DNA from: Arthrobacter cavernae
Lineage (GTDB): Bacteria > Actinomycetota > Actinomycetes > Actinomycetales > Micrococcaceae
Direction of reading: 5' to 3'
Length of the DNA stretch: 64,000 nt
Assembly (NCBI RefSeq): GCF_017368795.1
Contig: NZ_JAFNLL010000002.1
Location: 124,001-188,000 of the forward strand
Shown piece by piece: positions 26,553 through 34,504 of the stretch (the first letter of the stretch is position 1; each line of letters opens with the position of its first letter). The position numbers and the translations under genes are program-made. A model generated the notes under the pieces. The model was not told where the DNA came from, did no database searches, and saw nothing but the letters and a program-made list of their open reading frames with translations.

Positions 26553-27545
26553 TCAGGCGGCGATCCGTGAGTAGCCAGCGTCGTTGCTGTCCAGATCACC
26601 GGTGGCCCCGGCACGGACGGCCCGGCGCCCCAGCACCAGTGTGTACGTCCAGTACGCCGCCAGCACCACCGCCCCGATGAGCAGCTTGGCCCAGACCGGC
26701 AGCGGGCTCGGCGTCACGAAGGCCTCCACCAGGCCGGAGATGAGCAGCACGAACACCAGGCCCAAGGCCACTGTGATGAGCGAGCGGCCTTCGTCGGCCA
26801 CGGCCTGCAGCCGGGTCCGCGGGCCGGGCCGCACCATGGCCCAGAAGATGTGCAGGCCGCCGGCGCAGGCGACAAAGACGGCCGTGAGCTCCATGAGGCC
26901 GTGCGGCAGGATGTAGCTGAAGAAGACGTCCAGCTTGCCCGTCGCGGCGAAGATGCCCGCCGCGACTCCCACGCCCTGCGCGTTGGCGAACAGGATCATG
27001 GGCACCCAGAATCCGGTGATGCCCAGGGCAACAGCCTGCGCCGAGATCCACGCGTTGTTGGTCCACACCGCCCCGGCGAAGGAGGCCGCCGGGTTCGCCG
27101 AGTAGTAGTCGATGAAGTCCTCGTCCACATACTGCTGGACCTTGGCGCTGCTGCCGATGGCCCTGAGCGCCTCGGGTGACAGGCCGATCCAGAGGGCATA
27201 GGCACCGCCCACCAGGACGAAAAAGAGGCCGCACCAGATGGTCAGCCAGCGTAGCCGGTAGAAGGCGGCGGGCAGCGCGATCACAAAGAAGCGGGCGAGG
27301 TACTCCATGAAGTTGGAGCGCGCGCCGGTGAAGCGCGTCCGGGCCTGGGCGAGCGCCGCCGACAATGACGCCGACAGGGCACTTTCCGGGGCCACCGAGC
27401 GGATGAGGGACAGGTGGGAGGACACGGTCTGGTAGAGGCGCAGCAGTTCGTCGGCCTCGGCACCGCTGAGCCGGCGCCTGCGCCCGAGCTCGTCCAGGCG
27501 CGACCATTTGCCGCTGTTCACGGCCGAGAAGGCATCGATGTCCAC
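26553..27545 (-). CDS. Stage II sporulation protein M-like membrane protein
   Basis: A 330-residue protein of the SpoIIM (DUF95) family with about six membrane segments from residue 95 onward and a soluble helical N-terminus (SRLDELGRRRRLSG). Despite the name, this family is common in non-sporulating Actinobacteria, where it is often next to RDD-family genes and MoxR/DUF58 operons. Here the RDD gene is divergent, 143 bases away. The GTG start has TAGGGT six bases upstream, so a leaderless mRNA is likely. Function is unknown. Confidence 0.85.
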   Translation of the reverse strand: MDIDAFSAVNSGKWSRLDELGRRRRLSGAEADELLRLYQTVSSHLSLIRSVAPESALSASLSAALAQARTRFTGARSNFMEYLARFFVIALPAAFYRLRWLTIWCGLFFVLVGGAYALWIGLSPEALRAIGSSAKVQQYVDEDFIDYYSANPAASFAGAVWTNNAWISAQAVALGITGFWVPMILFANAQGVGVAAGIFAATGKLDVFFSYILPHGLMELTAVFVACAGGLHIFWAMVRPGPRTRLQAVADEGRSLITVALGLVFVLLISGLVEAFVTPSPLPVWAKLLIGAVVLAAYWTYTLVLGRRAVRAGATGDLDSNDAGYSRIAA

Positions 27546-27557
27546 GGCACCACCCTA
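27543..27557 (-). promoter_or_regulatory. Leaderless promoter of the spoIIM-like gene
   Basis: Minus-strand TAGGGT (27557-27552), six bases, then the GTG at 27545. Confidence 0.55.
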
Positions 27558-27688
27558 GTGCCTTGCTGCCGCCCCCGGACACGGCGCCGGCGTTGCCTCC
27601 GCGCGCGCCGCGAGGGGATCCGCTGCCCGGACCGCAGGGCTAGACTCGTTGCAGCGGGGCCGGACGGTCCTGCTCTTCGTGCGAGGCA

Positions 27689-28501
27689 GTGGGGGCCGGC
27701 TTGAGTCCAATCATTACCGGGGAAGCGGTGGTCCTGGAACTGCGCCCGGCGTCGTTCGGCGTGCGCGCCCTGGGACTCGTCCTCGACGTCATCGTCCACA
27801 CGGTCCTGCTGATCGGGCTTATTCTGCTGATCGGAATGGCGGCTGGCGAGCTCGATGAAGCGGCACTCCGGGCACTCGTACTGGTGGCGGTGGTCTTTTC
27901 CTTCGTGATCGTCCCCGTGGCGGTGGAGACGATCACGCGTGGCCGCTCGCTCGGCAAGTTTGCTGCCGGGCTCCGGATTGTGCGCGACGACGGCGGTTCC
28001 ATCCGTTTCCGGCATGCGGTGATCCGGGGCCTGCTCGGTTTCGTGGAGGTCTACCTGACGTTTGGCGGCCTCGCGATCGCCGTGGCTTTGTTCAGCGACA
28101 AGTCGAAGCGGCTCGGTGACGTGGCGGCCGGGACCTACTCCCTTCGCTTGCGTGTCCCTGCCGAGCGCCGGATCCTGTCCTTCGCTCCGCCGTACCTGCA
28201 GGCATGGGTGTCCTCGGCGGACATCGGCAGGGTCCCGGATGCCACGGCACGCCGGGCCGCGCAGTTCGTGCAGCAGGCCCACCACATGGCACCGGCGTCG
28301 CGGGACAGCCTGGCAGCTTCCCTGGCTACCGAGCTTGCAGCGTACGTGGCGCCTCCGCCTCCGGCAGGCACCAGGCCGGAAGACTACCTCGGGGCAGTCC
28401 TGGGCGAACGCCGGAACCGCGAACTTGCGCGGCTCCAGCGGACAGAGGAGCGCAGCGCTGCCATCGCCGGACGGCTCAACAAACTGCCCTTCCAGCAGTA
28501 G
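27689..28501 (+). CDS. RDD-family membrane protein
   Basis: A 270-residue protein. The RDD domain is recognisable from RPASFGVRALGLVLDVIVH, two hydrophobic segments (about residues 30-50 and 60-80), the GRSLGKFAAGLRIVRDDG motif and a third segment near 110-130. The C-terminal half is soluble, Ala/Arg-rich and helical. RDD proteins have unknown, perhaps ion-transport-related, roles. The GTG at 27689 follows GCGAGG; a -10-like TAGACT at 27640-27645 would give a leader of about 40 bases. The divergent spoIIM-like gene is a frequent partner of RDD genes. Confidence 0.85.
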   Translation: MGAGLSPIITGEAVVLELRPASFGVRALGLVLDVIVHTVLLIGLILLIGMAAGELDEAALRALVLVAVVFSFVIVPVAVETITRGRSLGKFAAGLRIVRDDGGSIRFRHAVIRGLLGFVEVYLTFGGLAIAVALFSDKSKRLGDVAAGTYSLRLRVPAERRILSFAPPYLQAWVSSADIGRVPDATARRAAQFVQQAHHMAPASRDSLAASLATELAAYVAPPPPAGTRPEDYLGAVLGERRNRELARLQRTEERSAAIAGRLNKLPFQQ

Positions 28502-28510
28502 GAAGCGCGG

Positions 28511-29737
28511 TCAGCGCTGGGCGTAGCTGGCCCAGGCCATGTTCCAGTCCCCGAAGCCTTCGAGCGGCTCCACGGCCGGGGCTCCCGTATTCAGCACCTG
28601 CACGACGTCGCCCGTGGACATGTTGTTGAAGAACCAGGCGGCGTCTGCCGGCAGCAGCCCGACGCAGCCGTGCGAGACGTTGGAGCGGCCCACGGCGCCC
28701 CAAGCAGATTCAAGGGCCTGGTGAACGTAAACGCCGGAGGATGTGAGCCGGTTCGCGTACTCCACGACGAGCGGCGGGTAGTAGCCCTTGTCGCCGGGCT
28801 TGAGGCCGATGCTGCCTGCGTTGAACTTGGAGTGGCGCTCCTGCTCCATGATCACGGCGTAGCCCGTGGGCGACAACCAGTCGGGGCTGCCCAGCGTGAC
28901 GGGCGCGGTCTTGACCAGCTGGCCGTCGAAGTACACGTTCATGGTCTTGGTGACGTCGTCTACAACGGCCACACGCTGCGGGCCTGTGGTGAAGGAAGAA
29001 GTGACGTTGCCGTTGCCGATCATCTTGTTGCCAAAGTCAACGCCCAGGAGTTTCATGTCCACGGTGACCTGGGTGTTGGAGGCCCAGAAGGTCTCGGGGC
29101 GGATGCGCACCTTCTGGTTGGAATACCAGTGCCAGGCCACGGGCTGACCGGAGGAAACTGTGACCTTGACGAGCTGCTCCATGGCGGCTTTGTCGGCCAC
29201 GGGTTCGCTGAAGTTGATTTCGATCGGCTGCCCTGAGCCCACCGTGGATCCGTTGCTCGGGTAGATCGAGGCGTCGGCTTCGTTGGCGGCCGAGACTGTG
29301 GTGAAGGTCTGGGTCTTCCGGGTCTCGCGGCCGGCACCGTCAACGAGCGTGAAAGCGTAGCTGTACTCTGTGTTGAATTTCAGCGGTTCCAGGGTGGTCC
29401 ATGAGCTGGCGTCGGCACTCGTAGAGCCCTTGACGGGAGTGCCGCCCTTCAAGGGAGCCAGGACAACATCCTTGAGCGTGCCGTTGACGGCTTTGATCTG
29501 GGGTCCGGCGACGGGATTCCATTCGCGGGCGCCATCAAGGGGTGTGATGCCCAGTTCGACGGGCTTTACGACCACGTCCTGACCCTCGCCGCTGCCCTGG
29601 GACGAGCCGGCATTGGTCTGCGTGCCTCCAGCCCAGTTCGGCGCCGTCGCTATGCCGATTCCGCCGGCCGCGATTGCCGCGCAGATCCCCACAATGCCGA
29701 GGATCTTGCCCGTCTTCCGTTTCCTGACGTCCGTCAT
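28511..29737 (-). CDS. L,D-transpeptidase with Ig-like domains
   Basis: A 408-residue cell-wall cross-linking enzyme. A basic N-terminus and hydrophobic anchor or lipoprotein-like segment (residues 12-32) are followed by two Ig-like domains (about 55-275) and a C-terminal YkuD domain with the catalytic motif SHGCVGLLP and the upstream histidine in YVHQALES. This domain order matches actinobacterial Ldt enzymes that form 3-3 peptide cross-links. The ATG at 29737 is chosen because longer frames run into the sahH terminator (29801-29841); GGAG is nine bases upstream. Its end is nine bases from the converging RDD gene. Confidence 0.93.
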   Translation of the reverse strand: MTDVRKRKTGKILGIVGICAAIAAGGIGIATAPNWAGGTQTNAGSSQGSGEGQDVVVKPVELGITPLDGAREWNPVAGPQIKAVNGTLKDVVLAPLKGGTPVKGSTSADASSWTTLEPLKFNTEYSYAFTLVDGAGRETRKTQTFTTVSAANEADASIYPSNGSTVGSGQPIEINFSEPVADKAAMEQLVKVTVSSGQPVAWHWYSNQKVRIRPETFWASNTQVTVDMKLLGVDFGNKMIGNGNVTSSFTTGPQRVAVVDDVTKTMNVYFDGQLVKTAPVTLGSPDWLSPTGYAVIMEQERHSKFNAGSIGLKPGDKGYYPPLVVEYANRLTSSGVYVHQALESAWGAVGRSNVSHGCVGLLPADAAWFFNNMSTGDVVQVLNTGAPAVEPLEGFGDWNMAWASYAQR

Positions 29738-29800
29738 GATTCCAGTCTCCATGTCCCCAGCAAGCAGGCCGGTATCCAATACTGACCCATCAATTCTAGC

Positions 29801-29841
29801 CGATCGGCCGGGGCTGCCCTTGAGGCAGCCCCGGCCGATCG
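29801..29841. terminator. Terminator after sahH
   Basis: A perfect 18-bp inverted repeat (CGATCGGCCGGGGCTGCC and its complement) with a five-base loop, 15 bases beyond the sahH stop. It also separates sahH from the L,D-transpeptidase gene. Confidence 0.88.
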
Positions 29842-29855
29842 CGGCCACAGGGGTC

Positions 29856-31334
29856 CTAGTAGCGGTAGTGCTCGGGCTTGTACGGACCGGCGACGTCGAG
29901 GTCCAGGTAATCCGCCTGGTCCTTGCTCAGCTCGGTCAGCTCCACGCCCAGGGCGCCAAGGTGCAGCCGGGCAACCTTCTCGTCGAGGATCTTCGGCAGG
30001 ACGTACACCTGATTGCCGTACTCGCGCTCAGCTGCGGGCTGGTCCTTCTTGGTCCACAGCTCGATCTGCGCGATGGTCTGGTTTGCAAAGGAGTTGCTCA
30101 TCACGAAGGAGGGGTGGCCCGTGGCGTTGCCCAGGTTAAGCAGGCGGCCTTCGGACAGCACGATGATGGAGCGTTCGGTGCCCGTGCCGGAGTCGAAGAC
30201 CCATTCATGGACCTGAGCCTTGATGTCGACCTTGGTGACGCCGGGAACCTTGGCGAGGCCGGCCATGTCAATCTCGTTGTCGAAGTGGCCGATGTTGCCC
30301 ACGATTGCCTTGTTCTTCATGCGGACCATGTCGGAGGCCATGATGACGTCCTTGTTGCCCGTGGTGGTGATGAAGATGTCGCCCTGTTCCAGCACAGTCT
30401 CCAGCGTGGCCACCTGGTAGCCGTCCATGGCGGCCTGCAGCGCGCAGATGGGGTCGATCTCGGTGACGATGACGCGCGAGCCCTGGCCGCGGAGCGCCTC
30501 AGCGGCACCCTTGCCGACGTCGCCGTAACCGCAGACGACGGCGACCTTGCCGCCCATGAGGACGTCCGTGGCGCGGTTGAGGCCGTCCGGCAGCGAGTGG
30601 CGGATGCCGTACTTGTTGTCGAACTTGCTCTTGGTCACGGAGTCGTTGACGTTGATGGCCGGGAACAGCAGCTTGCCCTGTTCGGCCAGCTGGTAGAGGC
30701 GGTGCACGCCCGTGGTGGTTTCCTCGGTGACGCCCTCCACCCGGGCCGCGATGCGGGTCCACTTCTGCGGATCGCCGGCGAGGGCCTTGCGCAGCACGTC
30801 GAGGACGAGGACATATTCCTCGGGATCGTTGGCGTCCGCTGCCGGCACGGCACCGGCGGTTTCGAACTCGACGCCCTTGTGCAGCAGCATCGTGGCGTCG
30901 CCGCCGTCGTCGAGGATCATGTTGGGGCCGAGCTCGGGGTTCACATCGGCTCCCGGCCAGGTGAGGATCTGCTCGGAGGTCCACCAGTATTCCTCGAGCG
31001 TTTCGCCCTTCCAGGCGAAGACGGGAACACCCTGCGGGGCCTCGGGGGTGCCCTTGCCGACCACCACGGCGGCAGCCGCTTCATCCTGCGTGGAGAAAAT
31101 GTTGCAGGAGGCCCAGCGGACCTCGGCGCCGAGTGCCGTCAGGGTTTCGATCAGCACGGCGGTCTGCACCGTCATGTGCAGCGAGCCGGCAATGCGGGCG
31201 CCCTTGAGCGGCTGGGTGGGGCCGAATTCGGCGCGCAGCGACATGAGGCCGGGCATTTCGTGCTCGGCGAGCCGGATCTGGTGGCGGCCGGCCTCGGCGA
31301 GGTTGATGTCAGCCACTTTGTAGTCGAAAGTCAT
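29856..31334 (-). CDS. ahcY: Adenosylhomocysteinase
   Basis: A 492-residue S-adenosylhomocysteine hydrolase (ahcY/sahH) that splits SAH into adenosine and homocysteine and so sustains methylation. The NAD-binding glycine motif is [13 protein letters not shown]; substrate and active-site segments include [22 protein letters not shown] and the C-terminal DQADYLDL with KPEHYRY. The roughly 40-residue insertion typical of many bacterial enzymes is present (residues about 150-200). It is the last gene of a DUF3499-Trm112-ahcY run. In related Actinobacteria manB and manA lie in this run; they are absent here and manA is at 43623. Confidence 0.97.
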   Translation of the reverse strand: MTFDYKVADINLAEAGRHQIRLAEHEMPGLMSLRAEFGPTQPLKGARIAGSLHMTVQTAVLIETLTALGAEVRWASCNIFSTQDEAAAAVVVGKGTPEAPQGVPVFAWKGETLEEYWWTSEQILTWPGADVNPELGPNMILDDGGDATMLLHKGVEFETAGAVPAADANDPEEYVLVLDVLRKALAGDPQKWTRIAARVEGVTEETTTGVHRLYQLAEQGKLLFPAINVNDSVTKSKFDNKYGIRHSLPDGLNRATDVLMGGKVAVVCGYGDVGKGAAEALRGQGSRVIVTEIDPICALQAAMDGYQVATLETVLEQGDIFITTTGNKDVIMASDMVRMKNKAIVGNIGHFDNEIDMAGLAKVPGVTKVDIKAQVHEWVFDSGTGTERSIIVLSEGRLLNLGNATGHPSFVMSNSFANQTIAQIELWTKKDQPAAEREYGNQVYVLPKILDEKVARLHLGALGVELTELSKDQADYLDLDVAGPYKPEHYRY

Positions 31335-31384
31335 GGAAGTCCCTTGCTTGTGCCGTGTGGTTTGCTGTCGGAATGAGCGTTGCG

Positions 31385-31609
31385 TCAGGCTTTGGCTGCG
31401 CCGTCGTGCTGGCCGGAGGAGGCGGCGTTGGCGGCCGCGAGCAGCTCCGGCGGCAGGAGCAGCGGAATGCCGTCCTCAATCGCGTAACGGACCTTTTCGC
31501 CGTCGGGCCCTGCAGTCGTGGAGACGAGCTCATCGCCTTCCTGGACCAGCGGTGAACCCGTCACGGGGCAGCGCAGAATGGACAACAGTTCAGGACTGAC
31601 CTTTGGCAT
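31385..31609 (-). CDS. Trm112-like small protein
   Basis: A 74-residue protein of the Trm112/UPF0434 family ([21 protein letters not shown] ... [13 protein letters not shown]). Only one cysteine (C14) of the usual zinc site is retained. Relatives act as stabilising partners of methyltransferases. The ATG at 31609 has GGGAG nine bases upstream; an upstream extension is low-complexity and is rejected. It is 50 bases before ahcY, which fits a methylation-related context, though the partner is unknown. Confidence 0.85.
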   Translation of the reverse strand: MPKVSPELLSILRCPVTGSPLVQEGDELVSTTAGPDGEKVRYAIEDGIPLLLPPELLAAANAASSGQHDGAAKA

Positions 31610-31752
31610 GGATGAAGCTCCCTGGGTGGCGCCGCCTCTGGCGCCGCTGGCTGACTGGTATGGAGCTTCCAGAGTACAGCGGGGGGCGCCCCCGGACGGA
31701 GTCAGTGACACATTCCGTCAGCGGCCGCGGCGACGCCTCAAGAGGGTCCAGC

Positions 31753-32130
31753 TCAGGAGGGTTCGCGCAGGACGCGCAGGTGCCCGCGCCGTGTGCCCTC
31801 GACCACGGCCGGGGCTTCAAGGTGGGGGCGGGACGTGCGTGCTGCGTCTTCCGAAGGCACCGAGGCGGCTTCGCGGACTGCGCTGGCCAGGGCCAGGAGG
31901 TCGTCCGGGCCCGGCTCGGCACGTCTCGCCGGCATGGCGAGCCGCAGGACCTCCCAGCCCCGGGGCACGGTGAGCGACCCTGCATGCTGGGAGCACAGAT
32001 CATAGGAATGCGGTTCCGCGTACGTGGCCAGCGGGCCCAGCACTGCGGTGGATTCGGCGTACACGTACGTCAAAGTGGCCACCGCGGACTGGCGGCAGGC
32101 TGATCTTGAACACTGGCGAATGGCACCCAC
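31753..32130 (-). CDS. DUF3499 family protein
   Basis: A 125-residue protein of an actinobacterial family with no known function. The N-terminal part, GAIRQCSRSACRQSAVATLT, and SYDLCSQHA carry cysteine and histidine pairs that look like a small zinc-binding site (C-x4-C ... C-x2-H). The C-terminus is an Arg/Pro-rich tail. The GTG at 32130 starts the family homology, and TAATCT lies eight bases upstream. It is divergent from the degenerate zincin gene, as in related genomes. Confidence 0.85.
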   Translation of the reverse strand: MGAIRQCSRSACRQSAVATLTYVYAESTAVLGPLATYAEPHSYDLCSQHAGSLTVPRGWEVLRLAMPARRAEPGPDDLLALASAVREAASVPSEDAARTSRPHLEAPAVVEGTRRGHLRVLREPS

Positions 32131-32144
32131 AACATCCCAGATTA
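32128..32144 (-). promoter_or_regulatory. Possible leaderless promoter of the DUF3499 gene
   Basis: Minus-strand TAATCT (32144-32139) is eight bases before the GTG at 32130, with no ribosome-binding site. The spacing is slightly longer than at other leaderless sites here. Confidence 0.4.
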
Positions 32145-32260
32145 GCGGCCTTCGCCCGGGATTACGCACATTGGCCGCCGTCGGCCCTCCGCGTCCCTGG
32201 AAGCCGCCCCGCCCCGCCTTCCCGGGTGGCCGGTGTGTCGCGTCAGCCGTGGGACAGGAC

Positions 32261-32275
32261 TAAAGTCGATATATG
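32261..32275 (+). promoter_or_regulatory. Leaderless promoter of the zincin-like gene
   Basis: TAAAGT (32261-32266), six bases, then the ATG at 32273. Confidence 0.6.
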
Positions 32276-32791
32276 CAGTCACAGCCACGTATTCCGGGCT
32301 TCACCATCCGGCTGACTGACGCCGCCGGCGCTCAGGCCGATGCGGGCACCCCTGCCGCGGGACGCGGCTTCCGGCAGCGCAGACGCGACCGCCATGGCCG
32401 CGGACTGCGCGGGGACATCATGCTTGCCACCCTCCCCGGCCACCGGACCCGTGGTGAGCGCTTCGACGACTTCGTCATGGATTCCGCCGAGCGGCTGCAG
32501 GACATGTGCGGCAAACAGCTGGACGGCGTGCTCTTCGCCGTCGATGAAATCCCACCGAAGCTGGAGCAACTTGTGGCCCGGGGCGAAGCGGCACCCATGG
32601 GCTCCTACACCCCGGCGAGCGGAGGCGAAGCGCCCATGATCACCATCTACCGGCGGGTTGTGGAGCAGGCCACGCAGAGCCCTGAGGAACTCCAGGACCT
32701 GGTGCACGACGTCGTGGTGGAATACACCGCGGAAATGCTCGGCGTGGCGCCGGAAACGCTGGACCCGGTCTACCGCCGTCGTTATCAGTAG
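32273..32791 (+). CDS. Metallopeptidase (zincin) family protein with degenerate active site
   Basis: A 172-residue protein of the minimal zincin family (PF06262 type). The N-terminal 50 residues are basic and variable; the conserved part begins at GERFDDFVMDSAERL. At the family's zinc site the sequence reads VHDVVVEYTAEMLG: the second His of HExxH is Val and the Glu is Asp, so zinc hydrolysis is unlikely and the protein may be a pseudoenzyme. The ATG is leaderless. It sits between DUF3499 and DUF5719, near whiB, in a neighbourhood conserved across Actinobacteria. Confidence 0.8.
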   Translation: MQSQPRIPGFTIRLTDAAGAQADAGTPAAGRGFRQRRRDRHGRGLRGDIMLATLPGHRTRGERFDDFVMDSAERLQDMCGKQLDGVLFAVDEIPPKLEQLVARGEAAPMGSYTPASGGEAPMITIYRRVVEQATQSPEELQDLVHDVVVEYTAEMLGVAPETLDPVYRRRYQ

Positions 32792-32821
32792 GCAGCACGC
32801 CGGGCCCGGCAACCCAAAAGC

Positions 32822-34504
32822 CTAGTAGCCCACCGTCACCGGGATTTTTTCATGCCCCGCGGCCCCGTCCTGGATGGCATTGACCGAGATGTCTGAGCGG
32901 CCGGCCTGGCCCAGGACCAGGGCCCCGTAGGCCGCATCTCCGGCGGACGAGACGATGTAGCCGGCCACGACGACGTCGTCCACTTTCTCGGGCACCTTCA
33001 CCATGGCCGTGGTGCCTCCGGCGATATCTGACGTGGTGGTCTTGCGTACTTTGCCGTCCACGGTCACCGGCGTGAGGCTGATGGTTGCGCGGCCTTCCGG
33101 CACTCCGAAGCTGAGGAACCGTTCCCCCTCGCGGGGGACCGCCACAATGTGCTGGCTGCCCAGCCGGGCCGCCGACGGCGACCAGGCGAAGTCGACGGCT
33201 TCCTCGGCTTTGAGGCCGCGGGTCACCCGGGCCGAGGCCACGAAAGCCACGTCCGAGCTGGCGCTGACCGTGTAGTTTCCGGCCGGCACTCCGTCCAAGG
33301 GAATCGTCGTCACGGAACCGCCCTTCGCCGTCACCGCTCCCCCATTGGGAAGGGGGCGCTCCCCGTTCGTGCCCATGACGCGCAACTGCACCACGGCGTC
33401 GGCTGCTCCGGGAACAGCGATCTGCAGGGCAGGGCTTGCATCCGCGAATCCGGACGTCACGCCCAGCGCCTTGACGGCGGCCGGATCCTGGATGTCCACG
33501 CCGCTCATGACCTGGACGTTGGACGGCGCATTCCCGGGTGCCAAGAATTCGATGCCGCCCGGGGTGAGGCCCCGCAAGACGCTTTGCTGGATGGTGCCGG
33601 CCACCGGCCCGCCGGAGCTGCGCAGGCGCACCGCGAGCTGGGCTTCGCCCGGGGCCAGGCCACCGAGGTTGATGGAGCGGGTGGTTCCGGGCGGGACCAG
33701 CAGGCCGCGCGCGCCGGCCACCTGGATCTGGCCCTTGGCGCCGAAGATGTCCAGGTTGGCCGTGGCGGGGGTCCCGGAGGCGTTGCTGATGTTGAGCACG
33801 GCGGTCCGACCCAAGGCCGTGCTGGCTCCGAGCAGCCAGGAATCGTTGCCAGGCTGCGGGCAGCTGGTGGCGGCTTCGCCGCGCAGGTCGCCGTCGGTGG
33901 CTGTGTAGTTCAGGTGGGCCGCCATGGAGGCCTGCTCGTTGCCTATAGCCTCGGCGCCGGTCACCGTGGCGGACGCCACGGGCCGGTCCGACACCACTGC
34001 GGCGGCCAGGACCGGGGGCCCCACCACCGGTGACGGCGTGCTGGTGGGCTTCTTGGCGATTTCGGCGATGGACGCGCCGCCCAGGGACACGATTGCGCTG
34101 CCGGGAATCGTGCCTGCGGCGTTGCTGAGCACCACGGCGTTCAGGAGGGTCTTCGCGGACTGTGACACGGGGTTGAACTGCGCGTCCGTGTCGTCGGCCG
34201 TGCCGGCGAGCAGCCTGGCCGGTTCCGGGCACACGCCCAATGCATGGCCTGCCGGGACGTCGGCCTGCGGGATCTCCAGAGCCCGCCCGCCGGAGGATTC
34301 GGGCATCAGGGAAGCAGCCGAAATCACGCCGCCACCGGCGGCAAGGATCACGACGGCGGACAGGACTCCCGTGACGATGCCCCTGCCGGCGCCCTTGGCT
34401 TTGCGGCGCTGCCTGGGCTCCTGGGGCTCTGTTTCCTTGGGTTGCTTGGGCTCCTGGGTTTGGGGCTCCTTGGCCGCTGTTTCCTTGGCCTGGTCCTCAG
34501 ACAC
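32822..34504 (-). CDS. DUF5719 family exported protein
   Basis: A 560-residue protein with an acidic/lysine-rich cytoplasmic N-terminus (about 40 residues), one membrane segment (residues 43-66) and a long extracellular beta-rich, Gly/Ala-rich remainder. No catalytic motif is seen. The GTG start overlaps the last codons of the glycosyltransferase gene by 8 bases and has AAGGAG just upstream, so the two are co-translated. The family is consistently found behind this large glycosyltransferase and whiB in Actinobacteria, suggesting a shared cell-surface role. Function is unknown. Confidence 0.85.
   Translation of the reverse strand: MSEDQAKETAAKEPQTQEPKQPKETEPQEPRQRRKAKGAGRGIVTGVLSAVVILAAGGGVISAASLMPESSGGRALEIPQADVPAGHALGVCPEPARLLAGTADDTDAQFNPVSQSAKTLLNAVVLSNAAGTIPGSAIVSLGGASIAEIAKKPTSTPSPVVGPPVLAAAVVSDRPVASATVTGAEAIGNEQASMAAHLNYTATDGDLRGEAATSCPQPGNDSWLLGASTALGRTAVLNISNASGTPATANLDIFGAKGQIQVAGARGLLVPPGTTRSINLGGLAPGEAQLAVRLRSSGGPVAGTIQQSVLRGLTPGGIEFLAPGNAPSNVQVMSGVDIQDPAAVKALGVTSGFADASPALQIAVPGAADAVVQLRVMGTNGERPLPNGGAVTAKGGSVTTIPLDGVPAGNYTVSASSDVAFVASARVTRGLKAEEAVDFAWSPSAARLGSQHIVAVPREGERFLSFGVPEGRATISLTPVTVDGKVRKTTTSDIAGGTTAMVKVPEKVDDVVVAGYIVSSAGDAAYGALVLGQAGRSDISVNAIQDGAAGHEKIPVTVGY

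Noticed and set aside
29613..31376. Long plus-strand open frame opposite ahcY, and similar long frames at 35706-37844 and 20301-22574
   Set aside because: High-GC genes commonly leave their complement open. These translations are Gly/Val/Arg/His-rich with no domain.
32799..32810. Terminator between the zincin-like and DUF5719 genes (GCCGGGCCCGGC)
   Set aside because: A perfect palindrome, but with no loop and no T run it is too short to call.
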